Positions 52,692 through 61,414 are shown, counted from the first letter of the stretch. The stretch is DNA of 64,000 nucleotides from UMGS1696 sp964463375 (GCA_964463375.1 CAYXBQ010000007.1:24619-88618), one strand, 5' to 3'. The notes: a model not told the origin generated them from the sequence alone. Program-made: numbers and translations.

Positions 52692-53129
52692 ATGAAAGCA
52701 GTGGAGATCTACACCGACGGCTCCTGCAAGCAAAATCCCGGTCCGGGAGGCTGGGGCGCTGTGTTGGTATATAATGGTAAGGAAAAGGAGCTGTGTGGCG
52801 GGGAGGCCGGTACCACCAACAACCGGATGGAGCTGACCGCCGTGATCCGGGCGCTGGAGTGCTTGAAGGAGCCTTGTATGGTCACGCTGACCTCGGATTC
52901 CAAATATGTGTGCGACGGCATGGGCAAGGGCTGGGCGGCCGGCTGGAAGAAGCGGGGCTGGAAAAAGAGCGATGGTTCTCCGGCACTGAATCCGGATCTG
53001 TGGGAGAAGCTGCTGGAGCTGTGCAGTCGGCACAAGGTGGAATTCGTATGGGTCAAGGGACACGCCGGGCATCCCTACAACGAACGCTGTGACACGCTGG
53101 CACAAACGGAAGCGGAAAAGTATCGGTGA
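52692..53129 (+). CDS. rnhA: Ribonuclease HI
   Basis: A 145-aa enzyme that cleaves the RNA strand of RNA:DNA hybrids (R-loops, Okazaki primers). The DEDD residues are visible in YTDGSCKQNPG, NNRMELTAV, TSDSKYVCDG and RCDTLAQTEA. ATG 52692 is preferred; an upstream ATG at 52671 would add seven residues but lacks a ribosome site. It is followed after 9 nt by a DUF1294 gene on the same strand. Confidence 0.95.
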   Translation: MKAVEIYTDGSCKQNPGPGGWGAVLVYNGKEKELCGGEAGTTNNRMELTAVIRALECLKEPCMVTLTSDSKYVCDGMGKGWAAGWKKRGWKKSDGSPALNPDLWEKLLELCSRHKVEFVWVKGHAGHPYNERCDTLAQTEAEKYR

Positions 53130-53138
53130 GGTGGGCGT

Positions 53139-53411
53139 ATGCTTAATGAGATCCTGTGGATCTATCTCCTTGGCATATCCCTTATATCGGTGGTGGTGAC
53201 GATCGCCGATAAGCATAAGGCAAAAAAGGGAGCCTGGCGAGTCCCGGAAGCAACGCTGCTTTGGCTGGCGGCACTGGGTGGGTCTGTGGCGATGTACCTG
53301 ACCATGCACCTGATCCGGCACAAAACGAAGCACCTGAAATTTATGCTGGGCATACCGGTGATCTTTCTCTTACAAGTGGGGCTTGCATGGGGGCTTTGGC
53401 AGATAGTTTGA
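53139..53411 (+). CDS. DUF1294 small membrane protein
   Basis: A 90-aa protein with about three TM helices and family motif DKHKAKKGAWRVPEATL, followed by GGSVAMYL and HLIRHKTKH. Function unknown. It is 9 nt after rnhA, so probably cotranscribed. A terminator follows at 53419-53462. Confidence 0.88.
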   Translation: MLNEILWIYLLGISLISVVVTIADKHKAKKGAWRVPEATLLWLAALGGSVAMYLTMHLIRHKTKHLKFMLGIPVIFLLQVGLAWGLWQIV

Positions 53412-53418
53412 ATTTTAT

Positions 53419-53462
53419 AAGGAGCATTGGGGTTCTGTTTGGGTGCCGATGCTTCTTTTTTG
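53419..53462 (+). terminator. Terminator after rnhA-DUF1294
   Basis: GGAGCATTGG pairs with CCGATGCTTC, then six T. Confidence 0.75.
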
Positions 53463-53511
53463 TGTCCTAACCATCCGCCGCCTTTCTATGTCACCACATG
53501 TTTTCTCGCCG

Positions 53512-53519
53512 CATACACT
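53512..53519 (+). promoter_or_regulatory. Sigma-E/K-like -10 element of cotJ
   Basis: CATACACT at 53512-53519 matches the mother-cell sigma-E/sigma-K -10 pattern CATACA-T. A weak GTCACC -35 candidate lies about 15 nt upstream. It is 80 nt before cotJA, fitting sporulation control. Confidence 0.45.
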
Positions 53520-53599
53520 GTGACGAGAAGCGAATCCGATCCGTGCTTCTCATACCCGGCAAAAACGGATCAATTCGTGAAAACAGGAGGCAACTCCCT

Positions 53600-53974
53600 A
53601 TGGAGTACAGAAAAGAGTACGGCAATCCCGCCGATATGCCGGAGGATGCGGTGCTGCGGCAGGCTTTGGCGGATATGGGTACCTGTCCCTGCAGTGGGAA
53701 CGGACAGAGTGGTCGCAGTGGACAGAGCTGTCCGGTGTGTCCCGGTAAGAGTCGCAGTTCCCGGCAGGAGATGGGCAGCTGTGTGGCGGGGACCGGTGTG
53801 GATCCGTTGGCAGGATTTCCGCTGGCGATGGCATATGTACCCAACCAGCCTTGGGAAGGGATCCAGGAGCCGGAGGCTGCACTGGCCAGCGGTACGCTGT
53901 TCACCGGTCTGCTGTTCCCTTGGCGGCCATCCCGGTGTTCCGGCAACAAAGGCTGTAGCTGCGGGAGGGATTGA
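53600..53974 (+). CDS. cotJA: Spore coat protein CotJA with Cys-rich insertion
   Basis: The C-terminal half (PLAMAYVPNQPWEGI to LASGTLFTGLLFPW) is the CotJA domain. In Bacillus CotJA is about 80 aa; here it is 124 aa because a Cys/Gly/Ser-rich N-terminal part (GTCPCSGNG, SCPVCPGK, GSCVAG) and a Cys tail (RCSGNKGCSCGRD) are added, with eight cysteines in all, suggesting disulfide cross-linking or metal binding in the coat. ATG 53600 has AGGAGG upstream. First gene of cotJABC. Confidence 0.88.
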   Translation: MEYRKEYGNPADMPEDAVLRQALADMGTCPCSGNGQSGRSGQSCPVCPGKSRSSRQEMGSCVAGTGVDPLAGFPLAMAYVPNQPWEGIQEPEAALASGTLFTGLLFPWRPSRCSGNKGCSCGRD

Positions 53975-53977
53975 CGT

Positions 53978-54235
53978 ATGAACGAACAAAAAAAGCTATA
54001 CCGCATGATCCAGCAGGTCTCCTTCGTGTTATATGAAACCGGGCTGTATCTGGACACCCATCCCAACTGTCGGCAAGCGCTGGCGTATTTTCAGCGATAC
54101 AACGCACGTCTGCGGGAGCTGACGGAGCGGTATGAGACCCGATACGGTCCTCTGACCATGTATGGCCAAAATGTAGGCTGTGACCAGTGGCAGTGGGTCA
54201 CCTCTCCCTGGCCCTGGGAGTACGATGGGCAGTGA
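53978..54235 (+). CDS. cotJB: Spore coat protein CotJB
   Basis: An 85-aa protein with QQVSFVLYETGLYLDTHP, typical of CotJB, and a C-terminal WQWVTSPWPWEYD that is the conserved aromatic tail. It is an inner coat component that accompanies CotJC. Starts 3 nt after cotJA. Confidence 0.9.
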   Translation: MNEQKKLYRMIQQVSFVLYETGLYLDTHPNCRQALAYFQRYNARLRELTERYETRYGPLTMYGQNVGCDQWQWVTSPWPWEYDGQ

Positions 54236-54268
54236 GACAGGGGAATATGAAGAAGGAAGGACTTGTGT

Positions 54269-54886
54269 ATGTGGATCTATGAACGGAAACTGCAATACCC
54301 GGTGAAGATCAAGAATCCCAATCCGGGGTATGCCAAGATCATCATTTCCCAGCTGGGTGGGCCGGACGGGGAGCTTGCAGCTTCGACACGGTATCTGAGC
54401 CAGCGTTTCTCCATGCCCTACCGAGAGGTATCGGGGATCCTGACGGATGTGGGCACGGAGGAGTTAGCACATGTGGAGATGATCAGTGCGATCCTGCACC
54501 AGCTGACCCGGAACCTCAGCGAAGACGAGATCCGCAGATCCGGCTTTGACACGTACTTTGTGGATCACACGGCGGGTGTATATCCGCAGGCGGCATCGGG
54601 TGTGCCCTGTGATGCGAAGTATATTGGGGTGAAAGGGGATGTGTTGGCGGATCTCAATGAGGATCTGGCAGCAGAGCAAAAGGCTCGTGTGACCTACGAC
54701 AATCTGCTCCGGCTGATCGACGACCGGGATGTGTGCGAACCGCTCCATTTTCTCCGGGAACGGGAATTGGTGCATTACCAACGGTTCGGTGAAGCGCTGC
54801 GGATCGCACAGGACAACATGGATGCGCAGAACTTCTATGGCTGGAATCCGGCGTTCGATCGGGGAAACAGCAATCGCAAGGGGTAA
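54269..54886 (+). CDS. cotJC: Spore coat protein CotJC, manganese catalase family
   Basis: A 205-aa four-helix-bundle protein of the dimanganese catalase family. Ferritin-like metal residues occur in GTEELAHVEMI (E, E, H) and in AAEQKARVTYDNL and REREL.HYQRFGE. It is thought to protect the spore from peroxide, though activity in CotJC is debated. ATG 54269 has AAGGAAGG upstream. Last gene of the cotJABC operon. Confidence 0.92.
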   Translation: MWIYERKLQYPVKIKNPNPGYAKIIISQLGGPDGELAASTRYLSQRFSMPYREVSGILTDVGTEELAHVEMISAILHQLTRNLSEDEIRRSGFDTYFVDHTAGVYPQAASGVPCDAKYIGVKGDVLADLNEDLAAEQKARVTYDNLLRLIDDRDVCEPLHFLRERELVHYQRFGEALRIAQDNMDAQNFYGWNPAFDRGNSNRKG

Positions 54887-54940
54887 AAACCGTTGACGCT
54901 GGTGCTCTGCCCTGTGTGGTGGGACAGCGTTGACATAGGA

Positions 54941-54987
54941 AAAACGACCGTATGCCTGTATCATCATACAGGGGTACGGTCGTTTTT
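54941..54987. terminator. Bidirectional terminator, cotJ / aldo-keto reductase
   Basis: AAAACGACCGTA (54941-54952) pairs with TACGGTCGTTTT, with A and T tracts, between convergent genes. Confidence 0.9.
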
Positions 54988-55024
54988 GCTTTTGTGTAGC
55001 AGATCCCTTGCGAGAATCGGAAGA

Positions 55025-55981
55025 TCACCGCAGCGACATCTGCCCGTTGGTGAAGCGGAAATTGCGCATACTTCTGCCGCTGCATGCCTTTGCAGGAATG
55101 GCCGCTTCGATCCGTTCTATATCCGCTTTGGAAAATTCTATCTGCATGGCATCGATCGCACTTTGCAGATGCTCCGGATTGGTGGTACCGACCAGGCTTT
55201 GCACGTGATCGTATTTAGCAAGAGACCACGCAAGCGCAAGCTGGGAAAGGCCGATGCCTTTTTCGTCAGCGATGGTCTTTAACGCCTGGAGCATTGGCAG
55301 ATTGGTAGCTCTGTGTTCGGGCGAGAGCATACCACGTGCCAAACGAGGATTGCTGTCCATGTTTTCCAAAACCGTATCTGCGAACAACCCGTGGCCGATC
55401 GTTCCGAAGGCAAGGACTTTGACACCAAGCTCCTTTGCCGTGTCGATCAGCTCCTTTTCGATGTCTCTATCGATGAGCGAATAGGACATCTCTACCGTGT
55501 GAATGGGATGCACCTTGCAGGCACGGCGCAGTGTCTCGGCATCCACCATCGAAAGGCCGATGTGGCGTACATAGCCCGCTTCTACAAGTCTGGAAATTTC
55601 GCCGACTACTTCTTCTACGGGAACTTCGGTATCTTGACGGGCGGGCTGATAGAGGTCAACATAGTCCATGCCAAGCCGTGACAGTGAATAGGCCAGATGG
55701 CCTTTGATGTGGAACGGCTTCACGTCCAGGCCGTATATGCCTCCACCGGGCTGCGGCAGTACGCCGAATTTTACCGACAGAAAATAGCTGTCTCTCGGCA
55801 CGTGGCGCATCGCTTCTCCCACGATCATCTCGCTTTCTCCCCCATTGTAGAATTCCCCTGTATTGAACAGCGTAATGCCGCTGTCCAGGGCTTTCTGTAT
55901 GGTTTGGATCGAAGCATCCGGATTGCGCCGGTTGGACATTCCCATGCAACCGAGTCCCAGTTTTTGTAGATTTGCTGTCAT
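55025..55981 (-). CDS. Aldo/keto reductase, PAR-type subgroup
   Basis: A 318-aa NADPH-dependent (beta/alpha)8 reductase. The catalytic Tyr is in NTGEFYNGGESE and Lys in LSVKFG, but the usual Asp (DTA) is Asn and the usual catalytic His (YQxH) is replaced in YQPARQD, as in the pyridoxal reductase-like subgroup. Activity is therefore likely but of an uncommon kind. Its start overlaps the MATE gene by 4 nt; last gene of the 61.3-55 kb operon. Confidence 0.85.
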   Translation of the reverse strand: MTANLQKLGLGCMGMSNRRNPDASIQTIQKALDSGITLFNTGEFYNGGESEMIVGEAMRHVPRDSYFLSVKFGVLPQPGGGIYGLDVKPFHIKGHLAYSLSRLGMDYVDLYQPARQDTEVPVEEVVGEISRLVEAGYVRHIGLSMVDAETLRRACKVHPIHTVEMSYSLIDRDIEKELIDTAKELGVKVLAFGTIGHGLFADTVLENMDSNPRLARGMLSPEHRATNLPMLQALKTIADEKGIGLSQLALAWSLAKYDHVQSLVGTTNPEHLQSAIDAMQIEFSKADIERIEAAIPAKACSGRSMRNFRFTNGQMSLR

Positions 55982-57327
55982 GTTGTTTCACCCTTTCTTT
56001 TTTTACTGACTGTTATATAGAGAATTATCGCAAGAGCAAACGAGATCAGATCCGCAAATTGCTGTGTCCATACCAAACCGTCCATTTTCATAAGATGGTG
56101 CAGCAAGAACAGGAACGGAAAGAATACAAAGCCCTGTCGGCTCATAGAAACGATAAAGGATTCCTTAGCCGCCCCTCTCGCTTGCAGTGCATTCAAAAGC
56201 ACATACAGCACACCGCAGATCGGCCCGGACAAGAGCGATATGATGGTAAAGTGCACACCATAGTCAAATGCTTCTTGATTGTCTAGGAACAGACCGACAA
56301 GGGGTCTGGCACAGAGAATGCAAACTACGGTCAATGCAGTGGAAACGATCAGCGAATAAAGGATGGAAAACCGCATGATCTTGCTGTACCGTTCCTGCAA
56401 GCCTGCGCCGTAGCAATAGCCCAAAAGCGGCTGTATGCCCTGCCCCAGGCCGATCACCACATAGGAGATGATCATATGTACCTTCAGGTCTACGCCATAG
56501 CCTGCTACAGCCAGGTCTCCATAGGTGGACATGAGGCTATTGACGACAATGTTGGAAATGCTCATGAGAATACTCGTCAATGCAGCCGGGACGCCGATCA
56601 CCAAAACAGAGCGGGCAATTTTGTTCTGTACACCAAAGTCTTTGGGAGAGATGGACAGCTTCGACTTGCCGAATAGGAAGTACAAAACATAATATACAGC
56701 ACCGATGATATTCCCGATCGCCGTTGCAATAGCGGCTCCTGTGATGCCCATGCCCAGTGGGAAAATGAATATAGGGTCCAGAATGATATTCACAAGATTG
56801 CCGATGAGCATACCGGCCATGGCGTGCATAGATTGCCCTTCCGCACGAATGATATTGCTGAATGCGTTGGCAATGACGATAAACACGGCGCTCCACGACA
56901 CGGTGGCAAGATAATCTCTCGTATATGCAAAGGTTTCCGTGCTTGTGGCACCAAGCATTCTACTGATCGGAGCCGCAAAAAGCAACAGCACGACCGTGCA
57001 AACGATACCGACCGCTGTACCGCCCCAAAAGCAGAAGGACGAGACCTTTTTGGCATATTCCCTATCCCCTCTTCCGATAGCACGGGATATTACCGAGGTA
57101 CCGCCTATACCAAAGAGGTTGCCGAATGCGGAAGGGATCGTAAAGATGGGCAGTGCATAGGACACCGCTGCGACCATGTACGGGTCCCCGGTTCGCCCGA
57201 CAAAAAATGTATCTGCCAGATTATAGATCATCACCATGATCATACTGCATATCGCTGGTATCGTATTGAAAAATACAGCCTTTGCGATGGGTGCTTTCGC
57301 AAAGATCTCCGTTTCATTGTGCTTCAT
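55978..57327 (-). CDS. MATE family efflux transporter
   Basis: A 449-aa permease with 12 predicted TM helices of the DinF/NorM type, usually exporting cationic or aromatic drugs with Na+ or H+ antiport. The N-terminal part contains LADTFFVGRTGDPYMVAAVS, normal for the family. It is within an operon that also has a MarR regulator and oxidoreductases, so it may expel a toxic compound that the operon detoxifies. Confidence 0.9.
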   Translation of the reverse strand: MKHNETEIFAKAPIAKAVFFNTIPAICSMIMVMIYNLADTFFVGRTGDPYMVAAVSYALPIFTIPSAFGNLFGIGGTSVISRAIGRGDREYAKKVSSFCFWGGTAVGIVCTVVLLLFAAPISRMLGATSTETFAYTRDYLATVSWSAVFIVIANAFSNIIRAEGQSMHAMAGMLIGNLVNIILDPIFIFPLGMGITGAAIATAIGNIIGAVYYVLYFLFGKSKLSISPKDFGVQNKIARSVLVIGVPAALTSILMSISNIVVNSLMSTYGDLAVAGYGVDLKVHMIISYVVIGLGQGIQPLLGYCYGAGLQERYSKIMRFSILYSLIVSTALTVVCILCARPLVGLFLDNQEAFDYGVHFTIISLLSGPICGVLYVLLNALQARGAAKESFIVSMSRQGFVFFPFLFLLHHLMKMDGLVWTQQFADLISFALAIILYITVSKKRKGETT

Positions 57328-57366
57328 GTTGCATCACCTCATTTTTATAAAATGTGTGCATAGGTA

Positions 57367-58359
57367 TTATTTGAGCCTACATAATTTTTCTGCGTTTTTA
57401 TATGCAATACATTCCTTTTCGCTTTGGGTGATCGGCGCATTTTCGAGAAAAGTTCCTGCCTCGTCGTTCAAGATAAACGGATAATCCACCGCATGCAGGA
57501 TCCTGTCTACGCCAAGCACGTCCATGCAAAATCTGAGCTGCGGATACGTAAAGATCCCGCTCGGTGTAACGAAAACATTTTCACGAAACGTTTCGGTCAC
57601 ACTTCGACCCAGCCCTGTTACCGACTGTGGTAAAGCCTGGTCCAGACGAGAGAGATAGAATGGAACCATCTCTCCCCAATGCCCGGCGATGACCTGCAAT
57701 TTCGGGAATCTGTCAAACACACCGGAAAGGATCAGACGCAGGACCTGTATCCCCGCCTCGTTGTGCCAGCCCCAGCCGTATAGCGAAAGTCTTGCACTCA
57801 GTCTGTCCCCAAGGCCGTCATAATAGCACTTTTGAACGCTCGTCATTGGTGGTGCGGGATGGATATAGATCGGCACCTGCAAGCTCTCCGCAGCCTCTAA
57901 AATGGGCAGAAATGCCTTGTCGTCGAGAAATGCAGCCTCTCCTGATGCTCGTCCTGCAAGGATGACACCGCAAAAGCCCAGCTTAGTGACTGCTCTTTCC
58001 AGTTCCTTCACCGAAGCACCCACATGCTTCCAGGGAAGCGCAGCAAAGGCACCAAATCGGTCGGGATGCTTTTGTACGATCTCTGCCAGTTCGTCGTTGG
58101 CATCGCTTACAACGCTGGCTTCTTCTTTGGGTAAAAGCTGTGTGCAAACCGGTGCCGACAGGATCTGCTTCGTGATTCCGTATGTATCCATATTTTCGAT
58201 ACGCTTTTCTATATTGCAATACAGTTCGGTATCGGGGAAATACGGCAACGTAGGGGATCCTGCTATCGCTGTGCGCATTGCATCCTCCGAGGGATAGTTT
58301 GCCAGTGCCTTGCCAAGCGTTTGCAGCGGAACATGTTCTTCTATCGTAATCATTTTCAT
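57367..58359 (-). CDS. Amidohydrolase-related protein, gamma-resorcylate decarboxylase-like
   Basis: A 330-aa TIM barrel of the Amidohydro_2 group. The N-terminal metal motif is E-x-H-like (ITIEEHVPLQ) rather than HxH, and IAGHWGEMVPFYLSR follows, as in gamma-resorcylate and 2,3-dihydroxybenzoate decarboxylases. Probably a non-oxidative decarboxylase or hydrolase of an aromatic substrate; the substrate is inferred from the fold only. The ATG at 58359 overlaps the preceding amidohydrolase by 4 nt. Confidence 0.82.
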   Translation of the reverse strand: MKMITIEEHVPLQTLGKALANYPSEDAMRTAIAGSPTLPYFPDTELYCNIEKRIENMDTYGITKQILSAPVCTQLLPKEEASVVSDANDELAEIVQKHPDRFGAFAALPWKHVGASVKELERAVTKLGFCGVILAGRASGEAAFLDDKAFLPILEAAESLQVPIYIHPAPPMTSVQKCYYDGLGDRLSARLSLYGWGWHNEAGIQVLRLILSGVFDRFPKLQVIAGHWGEMVPFYLSRLDQALPQSVTGLGRSVTETFRENVFVTPSGIFTYPQLRFCMDVLGVDRILHAVDYPFILNDEAGTFLENAPITQSEKECIAYKNAEKLCRLK

Positions 58360-59336
58360 AGTAGCTGTTCTCCCTCTATCCAAATATGCTTGATCTTTTG
58401 GATGGTGGTAATATCCTTGTCCGGTCTGCCGTTTATGCAGATCAGGCTTGCTTTTTTCCCCACCGCAACAGAACCAAGGTCACCTACACCAAACACCTGG
58501 CTGACCTTGCTCGTTGCACTTGCCAAAACATCCACAGGTGCCATTCCTGCTTTCCAAAGAAGCAATGCTTCCCGGTGCATCGATGTCCCGTACGCAACAG
58601 CAGGTGCAAAGTCGCCCGTATTGGCATCGGTGGCAGCCAAAATGGGCACGCCACACGTATACAGTGTACGGACGGCATTTTCTGCGTTCTGGTAATGCGC
58701 AGGCATGTAGCCGTTTCTGCCGCTGTGGGCAAAGGTCTCCATCATTACAAGGGTGGGCGCAACGGCGATCCCCCGCTCCGCCATTTCTTTGGCAAGATCC
58801 GTGGGCAGTGCTTCCTTCATGGGCACGTGCAGCAGGATATCCGCACCACACGACACTGCCATGCTCTCTGCCTTTACGCTCGTTGCGTGTACAGCCACTT
58901 TGAGGCCGTAATCATGCGCTGCCTCGCAAATGCTTTTCAGTACCGACTTAGGCATCAGGTTCGGCTCAAACAGCAGAACCTTTATATACTTTGCGCCACT
59001 CTCCATCGCCTTTTTCACGTAGCCGCTACCGTGCAGTGTTCCCATGGTCATCCCTGCGGAGGATACGATGGTAAACTGTTTTGACCTTTCCACAAGAGTG
59101 GCCGGTGCGCATACATCACAGGTGGCGACAACTCCGTTTTGCAGCATCGTTTGAACCTGCGCATCGCTGGTCATATGCGTATGTGCGTCTATAAGACCGG
59201 GCATCAGCAGGCAGTCGCTTTGCGGACTATTTGCTTCGGTCACGGCGGCAATGATACCGTTCTCTATGGTAACAGAAGCGTTTTCTATGATCTTCTCGCC
59301 GTCAAACAACGGATACTGTAGGGTCACTGTGCGCAT
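58356..59336 (-). CDS. Amidohydrolase, imidazolonepropionase-like
   Basis: A 326-aa cytosolic amidohydrolase with metal motif PGLIDAHTHM (HxH), metal-bridging Lys region YIKVLLFEP, His in VAVHATS, and ILAATDANTG with the catalytic Asp near the C-terminus. Member of the imidazolonepropionase/prolidase-like group; substrate unknown. Its start overlaps the OB-fold gene by 13 nt, so the operon is tightly packed. Confidence 0.87.
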   Translation of the reverse strand: MRTVTLQYPLFDGEKIIENASVTIENGIIAAVTEANSPQSDCLLMPGLIDAHTHMTSDAQVQTMLQNGVVATCDVCAPATLVERSKQFTIVSSAGMTMGTLHGSGYVKKAMESGAKYIKVLLFEPNLMPKSVLKSICEAAHDYGLKVAVHATSVKAESMAVSCGADILLHVPMKEALPTDLAKEMAERGIAVAPTLVMMETFAHSGRNGYMPAHYQNAENAVRTLYTCGVPILAATDANTGDFAPAVAYGTSMHREALLLWKAGMAPVDVLASATSKVSQVFGVGDLGSVAVGKKASLICINGRPDKDITTIQKIKHIWIEGEQLL

Positions 59337-59740
59337 GGCTCCACCGATACAAGCTCGCTGAACTTCATCACGAGGCCATAGTGGTTGCTCATAACCAGAT
59401 AATTGGCACGGACAACGACGGTATCTCCGACGGCTACCTGGCTATAAAAGTCGTCTGTCGGGAAGATCACCAGTGCATAGGTCTGACCGCTTACGCTGTC
59501 GGATATTTCGATGGACGGCTTATTGTGGATATCGGGACCAACTTTCTTTGCAACACCCGTGACTGCAAAACGCTTATCTACATATTGGGCATAGAAGCGC
59601 TCCGCATCTGCGTCAAATGCATCGCAAAGTGTTTTTACAGCAAATGGTGCGTCCTGGGGGAGGATCGGCATGGCTGTTGTTTCGATCTCATGGGTCTTCA
59701 TGCCCGATGGATGCTGGGGATAAAATGTAAGTTCCTTCAT
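59324..59740 (-). CDS. OB-fold (tRNA_anti-like) protein
   Basis: A 138-aa protein, no signal peptide. Residues ~50-130 (KRFAVTGVAKKVG to VVVRANYLVMSNHYGLVM) form a small beta barrel of the tRNA_anti-like OB type often found in lipoproteins of unknown role. Function unknown; it sits between the MarR gene and an amidohydrolase in the operon. Confidence 0.7.
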   Translation of the reverse strand: MKELTFYPQHPSGMKTHEIETTAMPILPQDAPFAVKTLCDAFDADAERFYAQYVDKRFAVTGVAKKVGPDIHNKPSIEISDSVSGQTYALVIFPTDDFYSQVAVGDTVVVRANYLVMSNHYGLVMKFSELVSVEPCAQ

Positions 59741-59742
59741 AT

Positions 59743-60168
59743 TTACACCTCTTTGATCGTTTCCAATATGGTTTGTGCTTTCTGGAGCAAGCAGACAAGC
59801 GTATCAAATTCCGCCTCTCCGAGCTTTGCTTCCATGGTTTTGATGTATTCGGTCTGCCTGGTTTCAAAAAAATCCGCCAGTGCTTTTCCCTTTTCCGTGG
59901 GGCGAACGAAATAGCTTCGTTTATCCGTGTCGGATGCGGCTTTGTAAATGTATCCTTTTTTAAGAAGTACCTGAATGTGTGCTGCGATCATGGGCTTGGA
60001 CACACCGAACATTTCTGCAAGCATCATGGGTGTACAATCTTGATCGCTTTGGCTGATCATACTGAGCACGCCCATTTCGCTGGGACGAATCGGCAGATCC
60101 TTTTTCAGTGCCACATAATCTCTTGCGAATTTCGAGAATACGACATTGGCTTCCATGTATTTCTGCAT
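59743..60168 (-). CDS. MarR family transcriptional regulator
   Basis: A 141-aa winged-helix repressor (helix-turn-helix around LAEMFGVSKPMIAAHIQVLLKKG, wing DTDKRSYFVRPTEKG). Likely ligand: an aromatic or oxidising compound sensed by the operon. It starts at ATG 60168 (AAGGAG upstream, overlapping the fused gene's 3' end region) and its probable operators are the two palindromes at the operon promoter (61369-61407). Confidence 0.92.
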   Translation of the reverse strand: MQKYMEANVVFSKFARDYVALKKDLPIRPSEMGVLSMISQSDQDCTPMMLAEMFGVSKPMIAAHIQVLLKKGYIYKAASDTDKRSYFVRPTEKGKALADFFETRQTEYIKTMEAKLGEAEFDTLVCLLQKAQTILETIKEV

Positions 60169-60179
60169 GTCGATTCTCC

Positions 60180-61346
60180 TTACAGCTTGACCGTTTCGGT
60201 TCTTTGATCGGTGAACCACTGCGCTTCGAAGCCTGTGAATTTCAAAATGCAATAATCGGGATCGGTGACACCCTTTTTGTAAAAGCGTTTGAAGAAGGGC
60301 TTCCAGAACCGATCCTTTGTGGGTTGATCGGTAAGCACCTCCATATGACCCTTGATCTCCACACCGGAGAAGCGTTGTCCTTTTTCGTAGAAATACACAC
60401 ACGCCTTAGGATCTGCACGATAATGCGCCACCTTTCTGGACGAGGTATAGGTGGCAAAGTACATGTCGTTGCCATCGATCAGCACCGGCTGGATCAAGGC
60501 TCTTGTAGCCGGGTAACCATCCGCACCAACGGACGACAGGAGCGCTGTTTTTTGTTTGTGGATAAACTCGTAGATCCCTTCCCTGGTCATTTTGGGTTCC
60601 TCCTTTTGTATATTTCGATTTTGCAGCCCTGAAGCAAGCGCCTGGTCGATCTGTGTTTTCCGATCATGGATATGATAGGTCCTGCCATCCTTGACGAACA
60701 CATTTCCGGTTTGCCCAAAGATGAACTCCACGTTGTACGTGATACATTGGTCGTATACCGTTTTCACCCATGCATAGTGGAGCGGCCGCATGCCTTCGTA
60801 ATTCTCACCGCCCGCAAGGACCGTTTCGATCTGGCCGGTTGCCAGGTATGTATCGAGGTCGATCGCACCGATGAAGGGCTTGAGGCTCACCCATTTGTGT
60901 TTGGCAGGAATGTCGAGCAACAGAGGGATACGTTTGTCGGCTCTTTTTTGGTTCTCGCAGGAGACAGCGATATACACGTTATCCCATCCGTCTCCCCAAT
61001 CGGGTGGCAGACAATCCCGGATACGATGTGCTCTTTTTGTCAGGAGTGAGAAGGTCACGTCGGGGCGTTTGCGGATCATCTCCCATGCTTCGTCACGCCA
61101 CGCATCTGCTTCTTCGAGAAAGAAATCGCTGGTCATACAAACACGGACAAACTCGCCTGCTTTGATCTTGTAATTTCCTTGTCGATCTTTTTGGACAGGC
61201 AGGTTGGCATTGGTTTTATTTTTATGTATCTCGCTCCCATCCCGATCCCGCGCTTTGTCGAGATAGAACATATAGCAGTTTTGGCAGCCCTCCGAGCATT
61301 TTCGGCATCCGTGCCAAGGATTCCACGATCTATCGTTTTGGTTCAT
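60180..61346 (-). CDS. DUF5131 domain fused to a pyridoxamine 5'-phosphate oxidase-like domain
   Basis: A ~388-aa ORF with two complete domains. Residues ~1-235 are DUF5131 (WNPWHGCRKCSEGCQNCYM with clustered cysteines, radical-SAM/phage Gp37-like). Residues ~253-388 are a split-barrel flavin (pyridoxamine oxidase/general stress) protein. In the junction the codons for KEE spell a perfect ribosome site, AAAGGAGGA, 8 nt before ATG 60590 (MTREGIYEF). So either a fusion or two overlapping products. Start 61346; first gene of the MarR operon. Confidence 0.8.
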   Translation of the reverse strand: MNQNDRSWNPWHGCRKCSEGCQNCYMFYLDKARDRDGSEIHKNKTNANLPVQKDRQGNYKIKAGEFVRVCMTSDFFLEEADAWRDEAWEMIRKRPDVTFSLLTKRAHRIRDCLPPDWGDGWDNVYIAVSCENQKRADKRIPLLLDIPAKHKWVSLKPFIGAIDLDTYLATGQIETVLAGGENYEGMRPLHYAWVKTVYDQCITYNVEFIFGQTGNVFVKDGRTYHIHDRKTQIDQALASGLQNRNIQKEEPKMTREGIYEFIHKQKTALLSSVGADGYPATRALIQPVLIDGNDMYFATYTSSRKVAHYRADPKACVYFYEKGQRFSGVEIKGHMEVLTDQPTKDRFWKPFFKRFYKKGVTDPDYCILKFTGFEAQWFTDQRTETVKL

Positions 61347-61368
61347 ATGGGACACCCATTTTCAAGAA

Positions 61369-61414
61369 GTTCATTTGCATGAACCATTATAGTTCATCCG
61401 CATGAACTTGTCAA
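61369..61414 (-). promoter_or_regulatory. Operon promoter with two MarR-like palindromic operators
   Basis: On the minus strand TTGACA (61409-61414), 17-nt spacer, TATAAT (61386-61391). The spacer is occupied by GTTCATGCGGATGAAC (61392-61407, 6-bp arms GTTCAT/ATGAAC), and GTTCATGCAAATGAAC (61369-61384) lies at the start site. Centres are 23 bp apart. Confidence 0.88.

Noticed and set aside
55697..55981. Aldo/keto reductase as a dead enzyme
   Set aside because: The missing Asp and His agree with a known PAR-type subgroup, so it is a subgroup trait and not necessarily loss of function.
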